Assembly: GCA_938038445.1 (NCBI GenBank)
Contig: CALHRZ010000005.1
Span: 1 to 64,000 of the forward strand
DNA from: an uncultured bacterium
GTDB taxonomy: Bacteria; Verrucomicrobiota; Kiritimatiellia; CAIKKV01
Length of the DNA: 64,000 nucleotides
Direction of reading: 5' to 3'
Positions 50,197 to 58,952 of the stretch are shown here, one piece after another (positions within the stretch are counted from its first letter, which is position 1; each line of letters starts with the position of its first letter). The notes below the pieces were generated by a model. The model saw only the letters and a list, made by a program, of their open reading frames with translations. It was not told the origin of the DNA and ran no database searches. The position numbers and the translations under genes were made by a program.

Positions 50197-51489
50197 ATGA
50201 CCGCAAACCTTGAACAGGATGGGGCGAGCGATGCAGGATTCGCCCTTCGCCACGCGTTCCGGCGTCGTTGGATCCGAATCTTGGTGCGAGGATCCTCTTT
50301 CACGGTTGCCGTGGTGTTGGCTATGCAGATTCTGCCTTGGCGACAGACGGCTGCCCTTCTTCCCCGATTGAGCCCGTTTCTGGCCCTCTGTTCCGCGATT
50401 GCCGCCCGAAGCGCGTCCAGGGCGTTCGTCTTGACGGCCCTCCCCGTTTTTCTGCTCGCGTTAGCGCGAGGTCGCTGGTTTTGCGCGACCCTTTGCCCCA
50501 CGTGGGTATTGGCCAACACGGCAAGCCGATTGCGGCCCGGAGCTCGTTCGCGTTTTTCCTCTTGGCCCCGTTTCGGCCAAGTCCTGGCGGTCATCGGATT
50601 GGGAGGAGCGGTTGGCGGTTATCCTCTGTTCCTTTGGCTGGATCCGCTGTCCCTTTTCAACGGTTTTTTCAGCACCCTTCCTCGGCCTGCCACGCTGGCC
50701 GCCCTTGCACCGGCTTCGGGGTTGATCCTCGTGCTCTTACTCAGCCTCTACCGTCCCCATGTCTGGTGTATGCGGTTGTGTCCGCTTGGCGCAACCCAGG
50801 ACTTTCTCGGCCAGATGGGGCGTTGCGTTAAAAACCGAATGTTTCCACGCAGTGCCCGAGACCCGGCAGACCCGCCCCCACCTTGCCCCGCTCCGGTTGT
50901 TGGACGCCGCTTTTTTCTCTTGGCCATCGGCGGCTTCCTGGCGGCTTTTGCGGTTCGCCGATTCCGGTCGGTTTCGCCGTCGCCTTGTATTCGACCGCCC
51001 GGAGCGGTGAACGAAAATCTTTTCGTCGGTCTGTGCACCCGCTGTGGAAATTGTCTGCGTGCCTGCCGCTACAGGATTCTTCATTTTGACTTTGGTTCCA
51101 GCGGCCTGGCCGGCCTTGGTACACCCGCAATTCAAATTACGCCCGGCTATTGCAACGAGTGGTGCAACGACTGCACCCAAGTCTGCCCCGTCGGTGCGAT
51201 CCAGCCCCTGACCCTCGAGGCAAAGCGGAATGTGGCCATCGGAACCGCCGTCGTGGAGAAGTCGCGGTGTATCGCCTGGCGCGACGGCCAATCCTGCATG
51301 GTATGCCAGGAGTTCTGCCCCTACAACGCAATCCGCGCGGTGGAAAGCGGCGGGGCAAATTGCCCGGTTGTCGACGACGAGATGTGCCGCGGTTGTGGCG
51401 CATGCGAAAGCCAATGCCCCGCCTTTCCGGACAAGGCAATCACCGTCCGGGGAATCCAGCAAAGGGCGGCCAAGCCCCTGGCCGTCTAA
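50197..51489 (+). CDS. Membrane-bound 4Fe-4S protein (NapH/polyferredoxin-like)
   Basis: 430 aa. Several transmembrane segments in the first 270 residues carry WFCATLCPTWVL and WCMRLCPLGATQDFLG, the pattern of NapH/NosR/RdxA-like electron-transfer proteins. The C-terminal half has multiple ferredoxin cysteine groups: CTRCGNCLRACRYR, CNEWCNDCTQVCP, CMVCQEFCP and CRGCGACESQCP. It likely moves electrons between the quinone pool and a periplasmic partner. It is co-transcribed with the DUF362 gene. Confidence 0.85.
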   Translation: MTANLEQDGASDAGFALRHAFRRRWIRILVRGSSFTVAVVLAMQILPWRQTAALLPRLSPFLALCSAIAARSASRAFVLTALPVFLLALARGRWFCATLCPTWVLANTASRLRPGARSRFSSWPRFGQVLAVIGLGGAVGGYPLFLWLDPLSLFNGFFSTLPRPATLAALAPASGLILVLLLSLYRPHVWCMRLCPLGATQDFLGQMGRCVKNRMFPRSARDPADPPPPCPAPVVGRRFFLLAIGGFLAAFAVRRFRSVSPSPCIRPPGAVNENLFVGLCTRCGNCLRACRYRILHFDFGSSGLAGLGTPAIQITPGYCNEWCNDCTQVCPVGAIQPLTLEAKRNVAIGTAVVEKSRCIAWRDGQSCMVCQEFCPYNAIRAVESGGANCPVVDDEMCRGCGACESQCPAFPDKAITVRGIQQRAAKPLAV

Positions 51490-51518
51490 CTCGCGATAAG
51501 GAGAACCAAAGGCATCGT

Positions 51519-52601
51519 ATGCCCATGCAACGTTTCACCGTAAGCAGGGACGAAAAATACTACCATGCCTTTCCAGACGTCGCTCTGACAGCCTCCGAAA
51601 GGCTCGTGTGCGTGATTTCCGAATGCCTGCATCACAAGGACCGATCCTACACCCGTCTCGCACTGCGCGATTCCGGGGACGGCGGACAAACCTGGAGCGA
51701 AAAGCGCTATCTGACTCCTGCCACAAGCGGACTTCCCTACTGGAACTGCCCCCGGATCACACGATTGAGCGACGGACGGCTCGTTGTCGTGGCCGACTCC
51801 ATCGGGACAAAAGAGCGTTCAAAAGAATGGGGAAAACTCCGCAACGTTCTGTGGTTCAGCTCCGATGACGGCCGAAGTTGGTCCGAGCCGTTGGAAACTC
51901 CCGCGCAAGGGATTGTTCCGACCCGGTTGCTGGAATGTTTCGACGGGTCCTGGATCCTGTCCTGTCACGTTTGTAATCCCGAAACCGGCTTTCTGTTTCA
52001 AAGAGCATGGATTTCGAAGAATCAAGGACGGGCATGGGAAGGACCGTTTGTTGTCGCACAAAAAACCGGATTGAATCTTTGTGAAGCCTCCCTTGTCGAA
52101 GTCGCCCCCGGCACGTTGGTTGCGCTCCTGAGGGAAAATTCAGGAAAAGGATGGGATGCCTACAAGACAATCTCGCACGACGGGGGGCGAACCTGGAGCG
52201 AACCGGTTGCTTTCCCCCTTCCTGGGTGCCATCGTCCCGTCGCCGGTTTTCTTCAAGACGACCGAGTTCTGATCACATTTCGCTTCATGCAGGGCGGAAA
52301 AGGGTGGCTTGGAACGTGGACCCAAAACTTCTTTGCGGCTCTCACCGACCGCCCATCCCTTCTTGCGGAACGCCGGGAAGAGGCATGGACGCGCATCATG
52401 CCACTGGACTATGACCGATCTCCTCACAGCGATCTGGGATATTCCGGCTGGGTGCAATTCTCAAATGGCGACCTCTATGTGGTAAGCTATATTGTGGATG
52501 ATTGGCCCCGAGCACAAATCCGCGGATATCGTTTCAATCCGGCCATTTTTGGGCTCCCGGAAGAAAGGCGTGAGGAATCCCATCCAAGGAGCGATTTATG
52601 A
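51519..52601 (+). CDS. Sialidase-like protein with Asp-box repeats
   Basis: 360 aa. Four Asp-box (S-x-D-x-G-x-T-W) repeats are visible: SGDGGQTWSE, SSDDGRSWSE, SKNQGRAWEG and SHDGGRTWSE, giving a six-bladed propeller as in exo-alpha-sialidase/GH33-like proteins. No signal peptide, and the catalytic residues are not confidently assigned. A CDS start at 51519 (or the ATG at 51525) has AAGGAGA a little far upstream. Its stop overlaps the start of the next gene. Role: sialic-acid or other glycan cleavage, by inference. Confidence 0.78.
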   Translation: MPMQRFTVSRDEKYYHAFPDVALTASERLVCVISECLHHKDRSYTRLALRDSGDGGQTWSEKRYLTPATSGLPYWNCPRITRLSDGRLVVVADSIGTKERSKEWGKLRNVLWFSSDDGRSWSEPLETPAQGIVPTRLLECFDGSWILSCHVCNPETGFLFQRAWISKNQGRAWEGPFVVAQKTGLNLCEASLVEVAPGTLVALLRENSGKGWDAYKTISHDGGRTWSEPVAFPLPGCHRPVAGFLQDDRVLITFRFMQGGKGWLGTWTQNFFAALTDRPSLLAERREEAWTRIMPLDYDRSPHSDLGYSGWVQFSNGDLYVVSYIVDDWPRAQIRGYRFNPAIFGLPEERREESHPRSDL

Positions 52602-53998
52602 ACAGCCGGCTCCCCCGATGGGCTTCCAGGGGTTTCGCAGCCGTTTGGCTCGCGGTCGAGCTGTTCGCCGAAACGATCGCCTGGCCGCCGTCATGGCCTG
52701 ATGGTTCACGTGGCACCGCCCAACTCGAAACCTCAGACTTTCTAGTGATCCCACCGGAAGTCCTCGAACAGTCCCCAAAAGAGGGTGCGGCACCGTTTAC
52801 CGTCGCCCGCCGTCCTCCGCGCATCGAGCTCGCCTATCACGACGATCTGCCAAACCCTGCCCTCAACGGAACCGGTTGGTCCGCGTGGGGCGATATCTGC
52901 GTCGCTTCCGATGGCCGCGTATACAGCGGAATCGGCGATCACGGAAACAATCAAACGGGCGCCTTCTGTTTTATCTACCGCTGGGATCCCACCCTTTCCC
53001 GCCTCCAAAAAGTGGTTGACGTCAACGCCGTCGCTCCTCCCAAACCCGGAACCCCCTACTGGTCCAAGGTTCATGCACGGATCGTCGAAGATGCCGATGG
53101 TGGCATTCTGTTCCTCTGTACGCTCAATGACGGCGGCCGTGCATATGCCTTCGAATGGACACCGGAAAGGCCCGGCGCACCCATCTTTCGATTGGATCCC
53201 AAAACGGACGAATTAACTATCATCGGTCATCTGCCGGGGCAATGCACCGCTACCACGCTGGCCGACCCAAAACGCCGTATCCTGTATGTCATGCTGGAAG
53301 GCAAGTTCGCAGGCGCAAATGCCTTTGCCGCTTTTGACCTTGCAACGCGGCAATTCGTGTTCATCAGCCCCTACGACGCGGTCAGCCAAAATCGTAACAT
53401 GGCCCTCGCCCGCGACGGCTCCGTTTTCTTCAACGGCAAAGGGCCAGCCCTCTGGAAATATGATCCAGATAAGCGCACAATCTTTCCGACTCCCATGGCA
53501 TTCGCCGGCGGTGCCTTTATGCGCGCCTCGACGGAAGAAACACAGGACGGTTGGATTTATGGCGTCACGTTCGCCGGTAAGGAGGTCCGCCCCAATTTGT
53601 TCCGCTTTTCCCCGACAAACCAAATCGTTGAAATGCTAGGCCCTGATTTTCTGAGCGGTGACTACACCACCGTAGCCGCCTTATCGCCGGATGCCCGTTT
53701 TGTCTATTACCTTCCAGGCGCCCACGGCTCGGCCTGGAAAATCGGGACCCCTGTCGTTCAGTTTGATATTCAAACAAAGGTCCGAAAAGTCATCGCCTTC
53801 TTGCGGGACCCTTGCAAAAGCCACTTTGGATATGTTCCCGCCGGCACGTATGGCGTCAAATTAAGCGCCGACGGATCTACTCTTTACGTTAACTTGAACG
53901 GCCACGCAGACGATCCCTACCGACTTCCTGGAATGCATCCTACCGGTTTCGGACTCACTGCCTTCGCCGCCATTCATATTCCTCCAGAAGAACGCTAG
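52598..53998 (+). CDS. Secreted beta-propeller protein of unknown function
   Basis: 466 aa. An N-terminal signal (RGFAAVWLAVELFAETIAW) is followed by propeller-like blades with a DG/GR turn pattern (DICVASDGRVYSGIGDHGNN, ARIVEDADGGILFLCTLNDG, RNMALARDGSVFFNGKGPAL, LSADGSTLYVNLNGHADDP). No named family is recognised; it resembles 7-bladed SMP-30/YncE-type propellers. Coupled by ATGA to the sialidase-like gene, so it probably handles the same extracellular substrate. Confidence 0.65.
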   Translation: MNSRLPRWASRGFAAVWLAVELFAETIAWPPSWPDGSRGTAQLETSDFLVIPPEVLEQSPKEGAAPFTVARRPPRIELAYHDDLPNPALNGTGWSAWGDICVASDGRVYSGIGDHGNNQTGAFCFIYRWDPTLSRLQKVVDVNAVAPPKPGTPYWSKVHARIVEDADGGILFLCTLNDGGRAYAFEWTPERPGAPIFRLDPKTDELTIIGHLPGQCTATTLADPKRRILYVMLEGKFAGANAFAAFDLATRQFVFISPYDAVSQNRNMALARDGSVFFNGKGPALWKYDPDKRTIFPTPMAFAGGAFMRASTEETQDGWIYGVTFAGKEVRPNLFRFSPTNQIVEMLGPDFLSGDYTTVAALSPDARFVYYLPGAHGSAWKIGTPVVQFDIQTKVRKVIAFLRDPCKSHFGYVPAGTYGVKLSADGSTLYVNLNGHADDPYRLPGMHPTGFGLTAFAAIHIPPEER

Positions 53999-54178
53999 GC
54001 GTGTCATCTTGTCTCTTTTTTATCGCCAGTTCTAGAATTATCATTGTGTCATAATTTCTCACTTCTCAATCAAGTGTTATCTGTTAATAACCAATAAAGA
54101 ACGTTTCGTATGATTTCTGGCAGTTTGGCATTTTTTTTGCTTCTCCTAAAGACGGAAATTACAAAAAAGGAGGTTGCC
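53999..54178. other. AT-rich regulatory region of hsp20 genes
   Basis: 180 bp, clearly more AT-rich than its surroundings. It holds a sigma-54 promoter (54125-54142), a direct repeat GTGTCAT at 54001 and 54046, and an imperfect ATTAT/ATAAT dyad (54037-54055). Confidence 0.55.
54125..54142 (+). promoter_or_regulatory. Sigma-54 promoter of the hsp20 operon
   Basis: TTGGCAT, a T run, then TTGCTT: the -24 GG and -12 GC are exactly 10 bp apart, close to the TGGCAC-N5-TTGCW consensus. The start would be near 54152, 27 nt before ATG 54179, with AAAGGAGG between. Confidence 0.65.
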
Positions 54179-54625
54179 ATGAAAATCACAAGGTATCGTC
54201 AACCGCGAAATGTGTGGAACATGCTCGACGACCTGATGGATGTTCATCGGGCGTTGGACTCCATGTTCTCCACAGATCGCACTGAAGAGACGGGGCCTTA
54301 TGCACCCGTGATGAATGCGTACGGGAGCACGGACGAAATCGTCATTGATTTCGAGCTTCCGGGAGTGGATCCGAAAAATGTGGAATTTTCCGTCCTGGAG
54401 GACACCCTCACCCTGAAAGCACACCGTGAACTTCCCACGCTGAAAGAAAACCAGGTTTGGCAACGTCAAGAACGGGCAGGCGGCGACTTCGAACGTACGC
54501 TTAAGCTCCCGTTCAAGGTGGATCCAAACCAAGTGAAAGCCTCCTTCAAAAACGGGGTGCTGAACGTCGTTCTTCCTCGAATCGAGGCGGAAAAACCGAA
54601 AAGAATTGAAATCCATGCGGCCTAA
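54179..54625 (+). CDS. Small heat-shock protein (Hsp20), first copy
   Basis: 148 aa. Alpha-crystallin domain from about residue 40: YGSTDEIVIDFELPGVDPKN, DTLTLKAHRELP, DFERTLKLPFKVDPNQVKAS and the closing FKNGVLNVVLPRIEAEKPKR (with the G-V-L motif). A holdase chaperone of the cytoplasm. ATG 54179 has a strong AAAGGAGG site. It is followed 29 bp later by a second hsp20 gene. Confidence 0.93.
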   Translation: MKITRYRQPRNVWNMLDDLMDVHRALDSMFSTDRTEETGPYAPVMNAYGSTDEIVIDFELPGVDPKNVEFSVLEDTLTLKAHRELPTLKENQVWQRQERAGGDFERTLKLPFKVDPNQVKASFKNGVLNVVLPRIEAEKPKRIEIHAA

Positions 54626-54654
54626 CCGCCGCGCAAACGAAAGGAGGGATCGCT

Positions 54655-55122
54655 ATGAACGTTCGCAATCTCATTCGACGAAAAGCAGAGGCGGCTCCCG
54701 CCGTCCGGTATCGAGACCCCTTCGAAGCGCTCGTTCAGGACTTCTTTTCCCCCTTTGGGCTCATTCCCCGTGAATTCGGCCTCTTCGGCGGCGATTTCAC
54801 ACCACGGGTCGATGTAACCGAAACGGAGAAAGAAGTTCGGGTGACCGCTGAGCTGCCGGGGGTGGATGAAAAAGACATCTCCCTCGAACTCGATGAGAAC
54901 GCCTTGGTCCTGAGCGGCGAAAAGAAGGAGGAACACGAAGAAAAAAGCCGGACCGGCTACCGTCTGGAACGCACGTACGGCAGTTTCCACCGGGTCATTC
55001 CTCTTCCGGCAAAGGTGGATGTCGAGAAAGCACATGCTGAATTCAAACGGGGTGTGCTTTCCGTCAAGCTTCCTAAACTCGAAGAGTCAACCCGAAAACG
55101 AATCGACATCAAAACCGAATAA
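54655..55122 (+). CDS. Small heat-shock protein (Hsp20), second copy
   Basis: 155 aa. Alpha-crystallin domain with VDVTETEKEVRVTAELPGVD, LDENALVLSGEKKEEHEEKS, YGSFHRVIPLPAKVDVEKAH and FKRGVLSVKLPKLEE. It is diverged from the upstream copy, so the two probably form mixed oligomers rather than being a recent duplicate. Ribosome site AAAGGAGG. Followed by a run of hairpins and a terminator. Confidence 0.93.
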   Translation: MNVRNLIRRKAEAAPAVRYRDPFEALVQDFFSPFGLIPREFGLFGGDFTPRVDVTETEKEVRVTAELPGVDEKDISLELDENALVLSGEKKEEHEEKSRTGYRLERTYGSFHRVIPLPAKVDVEKAHAEFKRGVLSVKLPKLEESTRKRIDIKTE

Positions 55123-55200
55123 CGTGGCTTACCAGCCACGCTGCCCTTGGGGCAACCTTGGCGCGGTCGGGTGGGGGTTACACCCGACCGCACCTTTTTT
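55123..55200 (+). terminator. Hairpin run and intrinsic terminator after hsp20
   Basis: Three consecutive stems: CGTGGCT/AGCCACG (55123-55140), TGCCC/GGGCA (55142-55154) and GCGGTCGGGTG/CACCCGACCGC (55163-55191), the last an 11-bp perfect stem followed by six T. It also lies at the end of the opposing barrel gene. Confidence 0.85.
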
Positions 55201-55873
55201 AAAACCACAATTCCAACCGCACCGCGAAACCAGGTCCCGCCATGTAGCTGCCTTCCACCACAGCGCTGAATGTAGAATGCGGGGCAACCTCCAGCCCAAC
55301 CCCTACCGCCGGCCGCGTCTTATTCCACTCCCCGTCATCCCCACCATCCGGGGCATCGCCGGAAAGATGGGCGACCCCCGCCCTCAACATCGGCCTCACG
55401 CCCATGCCCAAATCGGCCCGCAAAACGACTTGCCCAAAAACGCGAATATAGGAATCGTCTCCAGTCGTCGGCCCAGTATCCCCTTTTTTCTCCCACTCCA
55501 GATTTCCCGCATAAACCGATCCATGCAAACCGATATCCAAAGGTAGAGCAAGATCCTCGGCCCGTAAGGCCCAAAAATACCCCCCCACTCCAAATAATCC
55601 CGCCCCTTCCATTTCATAATCCTTCCATTCGGCATTCGCCAACCCTAAATCCGCATAAAGCGTTAGCCAGCGAGCATCTCGCCACTGAAGCCGAACCCCG
55701 TAATAATCAAAGGTCCGTACCTTTTCACTGGCTTTGATGTCCTGACTCCGCTCATAAAACACCCCGACGGACACCCCTGGCTCATCCTGCCCTCGAGCCG
55801 GAATCCCAATCCCTCCCGCCGCCAGCATGAAACCCGTGACTGCCCATACCGTTGCAAAAAACCGCAGAGTCAT
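55199..55873 (-). CDS. Predicted outer-membrane beta-barrel protein
   Basis: 224 aa. A signal peptide (FFATVWAVTGFMLAAGGIGI) is followed by alternating strands (GVSVGVFYERSQDIKASEKV, VRLQWRDARWLTLYADLGLA, RPAVGVGLEVAPHSTFSAVV) and a C-terminal Phe (AVRLELWF), the usual recognition signal for barrel assembly. About 8-10 strands are likely. No named family is recognised. It is the last gene of the ycfL-lpoB operon, 23 bp after lpoB. Confidence 0.7.
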   Translation of the reverse strand: MTLRFFATVWAVTGFMLAAGGIGIPARGQDEPGVSVGVFYERSQDIKASEKVRTFDYYGVRLQWRDARWLTLYADLGLANAEWKDYEMEGAGLFGVGGYFWALRAEDLALPLDIGLHGSVYAGNLEWEKKGDTGPTTGDDSYIRVFGQVVLRADLGMGVRPMLRAGVAHLSGDAPDGGDDGEWNKTRPAVGVGLEVAPHSTFSAVVEGSYMAGPGFAVRLELWF

Positions 55874-55896
55874 GGCCGCTCGCTCCTTCCCTATTT

Positions 55897-56490
55897 TCAG
55901 ATCCCAATCCAACGCCGTGTGGCGACTTTCCGGATTTCCTTTTCATCTGACCAAATCACAAGGCCGGTCTCCACGCTTCGTAACATCATGGTGAATTTGT
56001 AATAAACATCCCGCTTGTTCCCCAGCGATTGTTCAAATTGGGCGAGATTCGCATAGAGAATGTACTCCGCCCCGTACTGCCGCCCCCGCGCCACGGCTTT
56101 GGCCGGGTCCGTAAATCCTCCTTCGTGCTGCCGAATAATCTCCTCCAAAATCTCCGGATCCGTCGTCCGATCAATAAACCGAAACTTCCCCGATCGAATC
56201 AACTTCGCCCGAATCGAATCGGTCACTGCCTCGGTGTCAATATGCTGCATCGTTTTGTTCCGAACTTTTGTCACCAACAGTACCGGCTGACGTTCCGCCG
56301 TCATTTGCACAATCGGGGGAAAAGACAAGAGGGAGTCCACCATCGCAGCGGCAATCTGCTGAAGGTCTGACGCCCCAAAATCGGTCGTCAGCGGCTCACT
56401 GGCCAATGGATCGCCATATTCCACTCGCGGACCCCAACAACCCGTTGCCATCACGATCAATCCCAAAAAACCGATGCCCATCGTCCGCAT
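55897..56490 (-). CDS. lpoB: LpoB-like penicillin-binding protein activator
   Basis: 197 aa lipoprotein (lipobox VMATGC, C18). SDLQQIAAAMVDSLLSFPPI, VLLVTKVRNKTMQHIDTEAV, KFRFIDRTTDPEILEEIIRQ and GAEYILYANLAQFEQSLGNK match the LpoB/YcfM family, outer-membrane lipoproteins that reach the periplasmic PBP1b and stimulate peptidoglycan synthesis in enterobacteria. The neighbouring ycfL gene is the same as in E. coli. Whether it acts on a PBP here is inferred. Confidence 0.85.
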   Translation of the reverse strand: MRTMGIGFLGLIVMATGCWGPRVEYGDPLASEPLTTDFGASDLQQIAAAMVDSLLSFPPIVQMTAERQPVLLVTKVRNKTMQHIDTEAVTDSIRAKLIRSGKFRFIDRTTDPEILEEIIRQHEGGFTDPAKAVARGRQYGAEYILYANLAQFEQSLGNKRDVYYKFTMMLRSVETGLVIWSDEKEIRKVATRRWIGI

Positions 56491-56506
56491 AATCGTCTCC
56501 TTTCGA

Positions 56507-56941
56507 CTAAAATCTCACCCTCAGCTGAAACGTCCGCACGGACGCATTGGGCGCCAAGGCCTGTACCGTCCGGCTCTCCCGACCATGGAGGACCAGAGGA
56601 GTCCAAGCGTCGCCCCCAGAATCCTCTTCCAATCCTTCCGTATTGAACCACACAAACCGATACTGGATTCTCTGCGTGGTGTCCACCTTTGAAGCCAAGG
56701 TGACACTCGCCTTCAGGAGATCCCCCGCCCATTCGTGCCGCGCATCCACCGCCGCGATTTGCCGTCCCAGCTTGGGACTCTGCACCAAAACAACCCGCGC
56801 CAATTCCTCCCTCCCATCATGGGGAGGCAAAACTGTCCCCGTCACTTCAAGTCCCGCCGTTTTTTGCACACATCCCATACCCCATACCCCCGTCAAAAAC
56901 AACCCAACAAAAACGGCCGCCCAACGGAACGGTGCCTTCAT
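56507..56941 (-). CDS. ycfL: YcfL-like lipoprotein
   Basis: 144 aa. Lipobox GVWGMGC with C24. The conserved YcfL body is seen as QSPKLGRQIAAVDARHEWAG, LLKASVTLASKVDTTQRIQY and RFVWFNTEGLEEDSGGDAWT. Its function is unknown; it is paired with lpoB in enterobacteria as here. It begins the three-gene operon. The 120-bp region upstream (56942-57062) lies between divergent genes and shows a weak promoter for the next plus-strand gene at best. Confidence 0.8.
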   Translation of the reverse strand: MKAPFRWAAVFVGLFLTGVWGMGCVQKTAGLEVTGTVLPPHDGREELARVVLVQSPKLGRQIAAVDARHEWAGDLLKASVTLASKVDTTQRIQYRFVWFNTEGLEEDSGGDAWTPLVLHGRESRTVQALAPNASVRTFQLRVRF

Positions 56942-57062
56942 ACGCTTTCTTCTCCCTTTTTCGTTTTAGACGTGTGGGGAAGTTCTTCTATTCGATTGAA
57001 CCTTATCTTTTCGCCATCTTCCGTCAATGCCAAAATTTGGTAGAATTGCAAATCGACTTTCC

Positions 57063-58952
57063 ATGAAGTCTCCGGTCATCCTCTTTATCACCCCCCCCAT
57101 GGTGCAGGTCAACACCCCTTATCCTGCCATGCCCTGGCTTGCCGGTTTTCTCAAAAGTCGAGGAATCCGCGTCCTGCAAGCCGATCTCTCCCTCTCCCTT
57201 TTCCATCGCCTGTTTTCCAACCAAGGATTGAGAGAACTCCACCGCCAGCTCGGACTCTCCCCGCATCGCCGTTCTTCGCCTTCCGTTCGCCACTTTCTAA
57301 ACCATGCCGATCAAGCCATCGCCTGGATCGAGCCCGTCATTCGATTCCTCCAAGGAAAAGACGAATCACTCGCACGCGCGTTCGCCTCGCGCAATATTCT
57401 ACCCGAAGGGCCCCGCTTCGATCTGCTCCGTAATCACCTCTTCCTTTGGGAAACATTCGGTGCGGCCTCCTTCATGGACCGCGCTCGCCATCTCGCCAGC
57501 CTTTTTATTGACGACCTTGCCGACGCTATCCGGGAGGGAACGGACCCCCGCTTCACCCTCGCCCGATGGGCGGAATCCACGGCGTGTATCGCCCCCTCCT
57601 TTGAACCCTTGCGCCAACAACTGGAAGGATCTCCCACCTGGGTGGACCGCTGTCTCGATCGTCTCACGGACCAAATTCTTCGAGCAGCTGATCGCCCTGC
57701 GCTTGTCGCCCTGACGATCCCATTCCCTGGGGCCCTTTATGGCGCGTTACGGATCGCACGCCGAATCCGCCGCCATCCTTCCCCGCCCAAAATCGCCATT
57801 GGGGGCGCATTCGTCTCAACCGAGCTCCGGTCTCTCTACGACCCTCGGATCTTCGATTATGTGGATGCGGTCGTTCTCGATGAAGGGGAATGGCCCCTTC
57901 TCCATCTTGCCCACTGGGCAACCGACGGCGATTCCGATCGCCTGATCCGAACGTTCATTCGCCGCCACGGCGAGGTCGTTTTCGTCCATCACCCCGGCCG
58001 CCATTGCCGCCCCCCTTCACTCGGCTCCTTTGCCCCGGACTATGAAAGCCTTCCCTTGGAAGATTACGTCCCGCTGGCTGAATCGGCAGCCTCTTTCCAA
58101 AATCTCTGGAGCGATGCCCGATGGTTGAAACTCCCCGTCGGTCGAGGCTGTTCCTGGCGCCGCTGCCGTTTTTGCGATCTCTCGCTCCCCGCCATCGCCC
58201 ACTATGAAACAACCCCCCCCGATCGCTTGGCTGCCCTCTTGGAACGCCTTATCATCCAAACAGGGCGCCGCGGTTTCCACTTCACGGATGAAGCCCTCCC
58301 TCCCGATTATCTCCACGCCCTTTGCACCGTATTTCTACAACGGAATCTCCGGGTCGCCTGGTGGAGCAACATCCGCTTCGAAACCGGCTTCTCTGCCTCC
58401 CTCGTTCGCCTCATGGCCCGCTCCGGTTGTGTGGCCATCACGGGAGGACTCGAAACTGTGAACAACCGAACACTCCGCCTCTTGAACAAAGGCATTACGG
58501 TTCGGGAAGCTTTCCAAGCCTGCGCCCGTTTCGCCCGCGCCGGCATTCACGTCCATGCCTACCTCATGCATGAAACCCCCACGCAAACGGTGCAGGAAAC
58601 CGTAGACGCCCTCGAACTAATCCGGCAGGCTTTCGCTGAAAATATTCTTCACTCCGCCTACTGGCATCGCTTCGCCCTCTCCGTCCATAGCCCCATTGCC
58701 CACCATCCGGATCGCTTCGGCCTCCGTTTGCTTCCCCTCCCGTTTGAAGGATTCGCCCGCAACACCCTCCCTTGCGAAGAACCGCACGCCGAACCTCAAC
58801 GCGCGGCCCTGGGCGAAGGACTTCAAAAAGCCGTTTTCAACTATACGCACGGCGTTGGCTTCGACCGGCCTGTAACAAAGTGGTTCCCCTTCCGCATTCC
58901 TCGCCCCTCCCTTCCGCCCGACACCCTCCGGCGGTGGATCCACAAGGAATAA
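57063..58952 (+). CDS. B12-binding-domain radical SAM protein
   Basis: 629 aa. The N-terminal part (ILFITPPMVQVNTPYPAMPW, LAGFLKSRGIRVLQADLSLS) has the look of a cobalamin-binding domain; further on, VALTIPFPGALYGALRIARR and AIGGAFVSTELRSL fit the same domain. The radical SAM cluster is GRGCSWRRCRFCDLS (C363, C368, C371; spacing CX4CX2C, one residue longer than usual), followed by FHFTDEALPPDYLHALC and ITGGLETVNNRTLRLLNKGI. Enzymes of this class methylate unreactive carbons or rearrange substrates. ATG 57063 lacks a strong ribosome site. It opens a plus-strand glycan-type cluster. Confidence 0.8.
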   Translation: MKSPVILFITPPMVQVNTPYPAMPWLAGFLKSRGIRVLQADLSLSLFHRLFSNQGLRELHRQLGLSPHRRSSPSVRHFLNHADQAIAWIEPVIRFLQGKDESLARAFASRNILPEGPRFDLLRNHLFLWETFGAASFMDRARHLASLFIDDLADAIREGTDPRFTLARWAESTACIAPSFEPLRQQLEGSPTWVDRCLDRLTDQILRAADRPALVALTIPFPGALYGALRIARRIRRHPSPPKIAIGGAFVSTELRSLYDPRIFDYVDAVVLDEGEWPLLHLAHWATDGDSDRLIRTFIRRHGEVVFVHHPGRHCRPPSLGSFAPDYESLPLEDYVPLAESAASFQNLWSDARWLKLPVGRGCSWRRCRFCDLSLPAIAHYETTPPDRLAALLERLIIQTGRRGFHFTDEALPPDYLHALCTVFLQRNLRVAWWSNIRFETGFSASLVRLMARSGCVAITGGLETVNNRTLRLLNKGITVREAFQACARFARAGIHVHAYLMHETPTQTVQETVDALELIRQAFAENILHSAYWHRFALSVHSPIAHHPDRFGLRLLPLPFEGFARNTLPCEEPHAEPQRAALGEGLQKAVFNYTHGVGFDRPVTKWFPFRIPRPSLPPDTLRRWIHKE

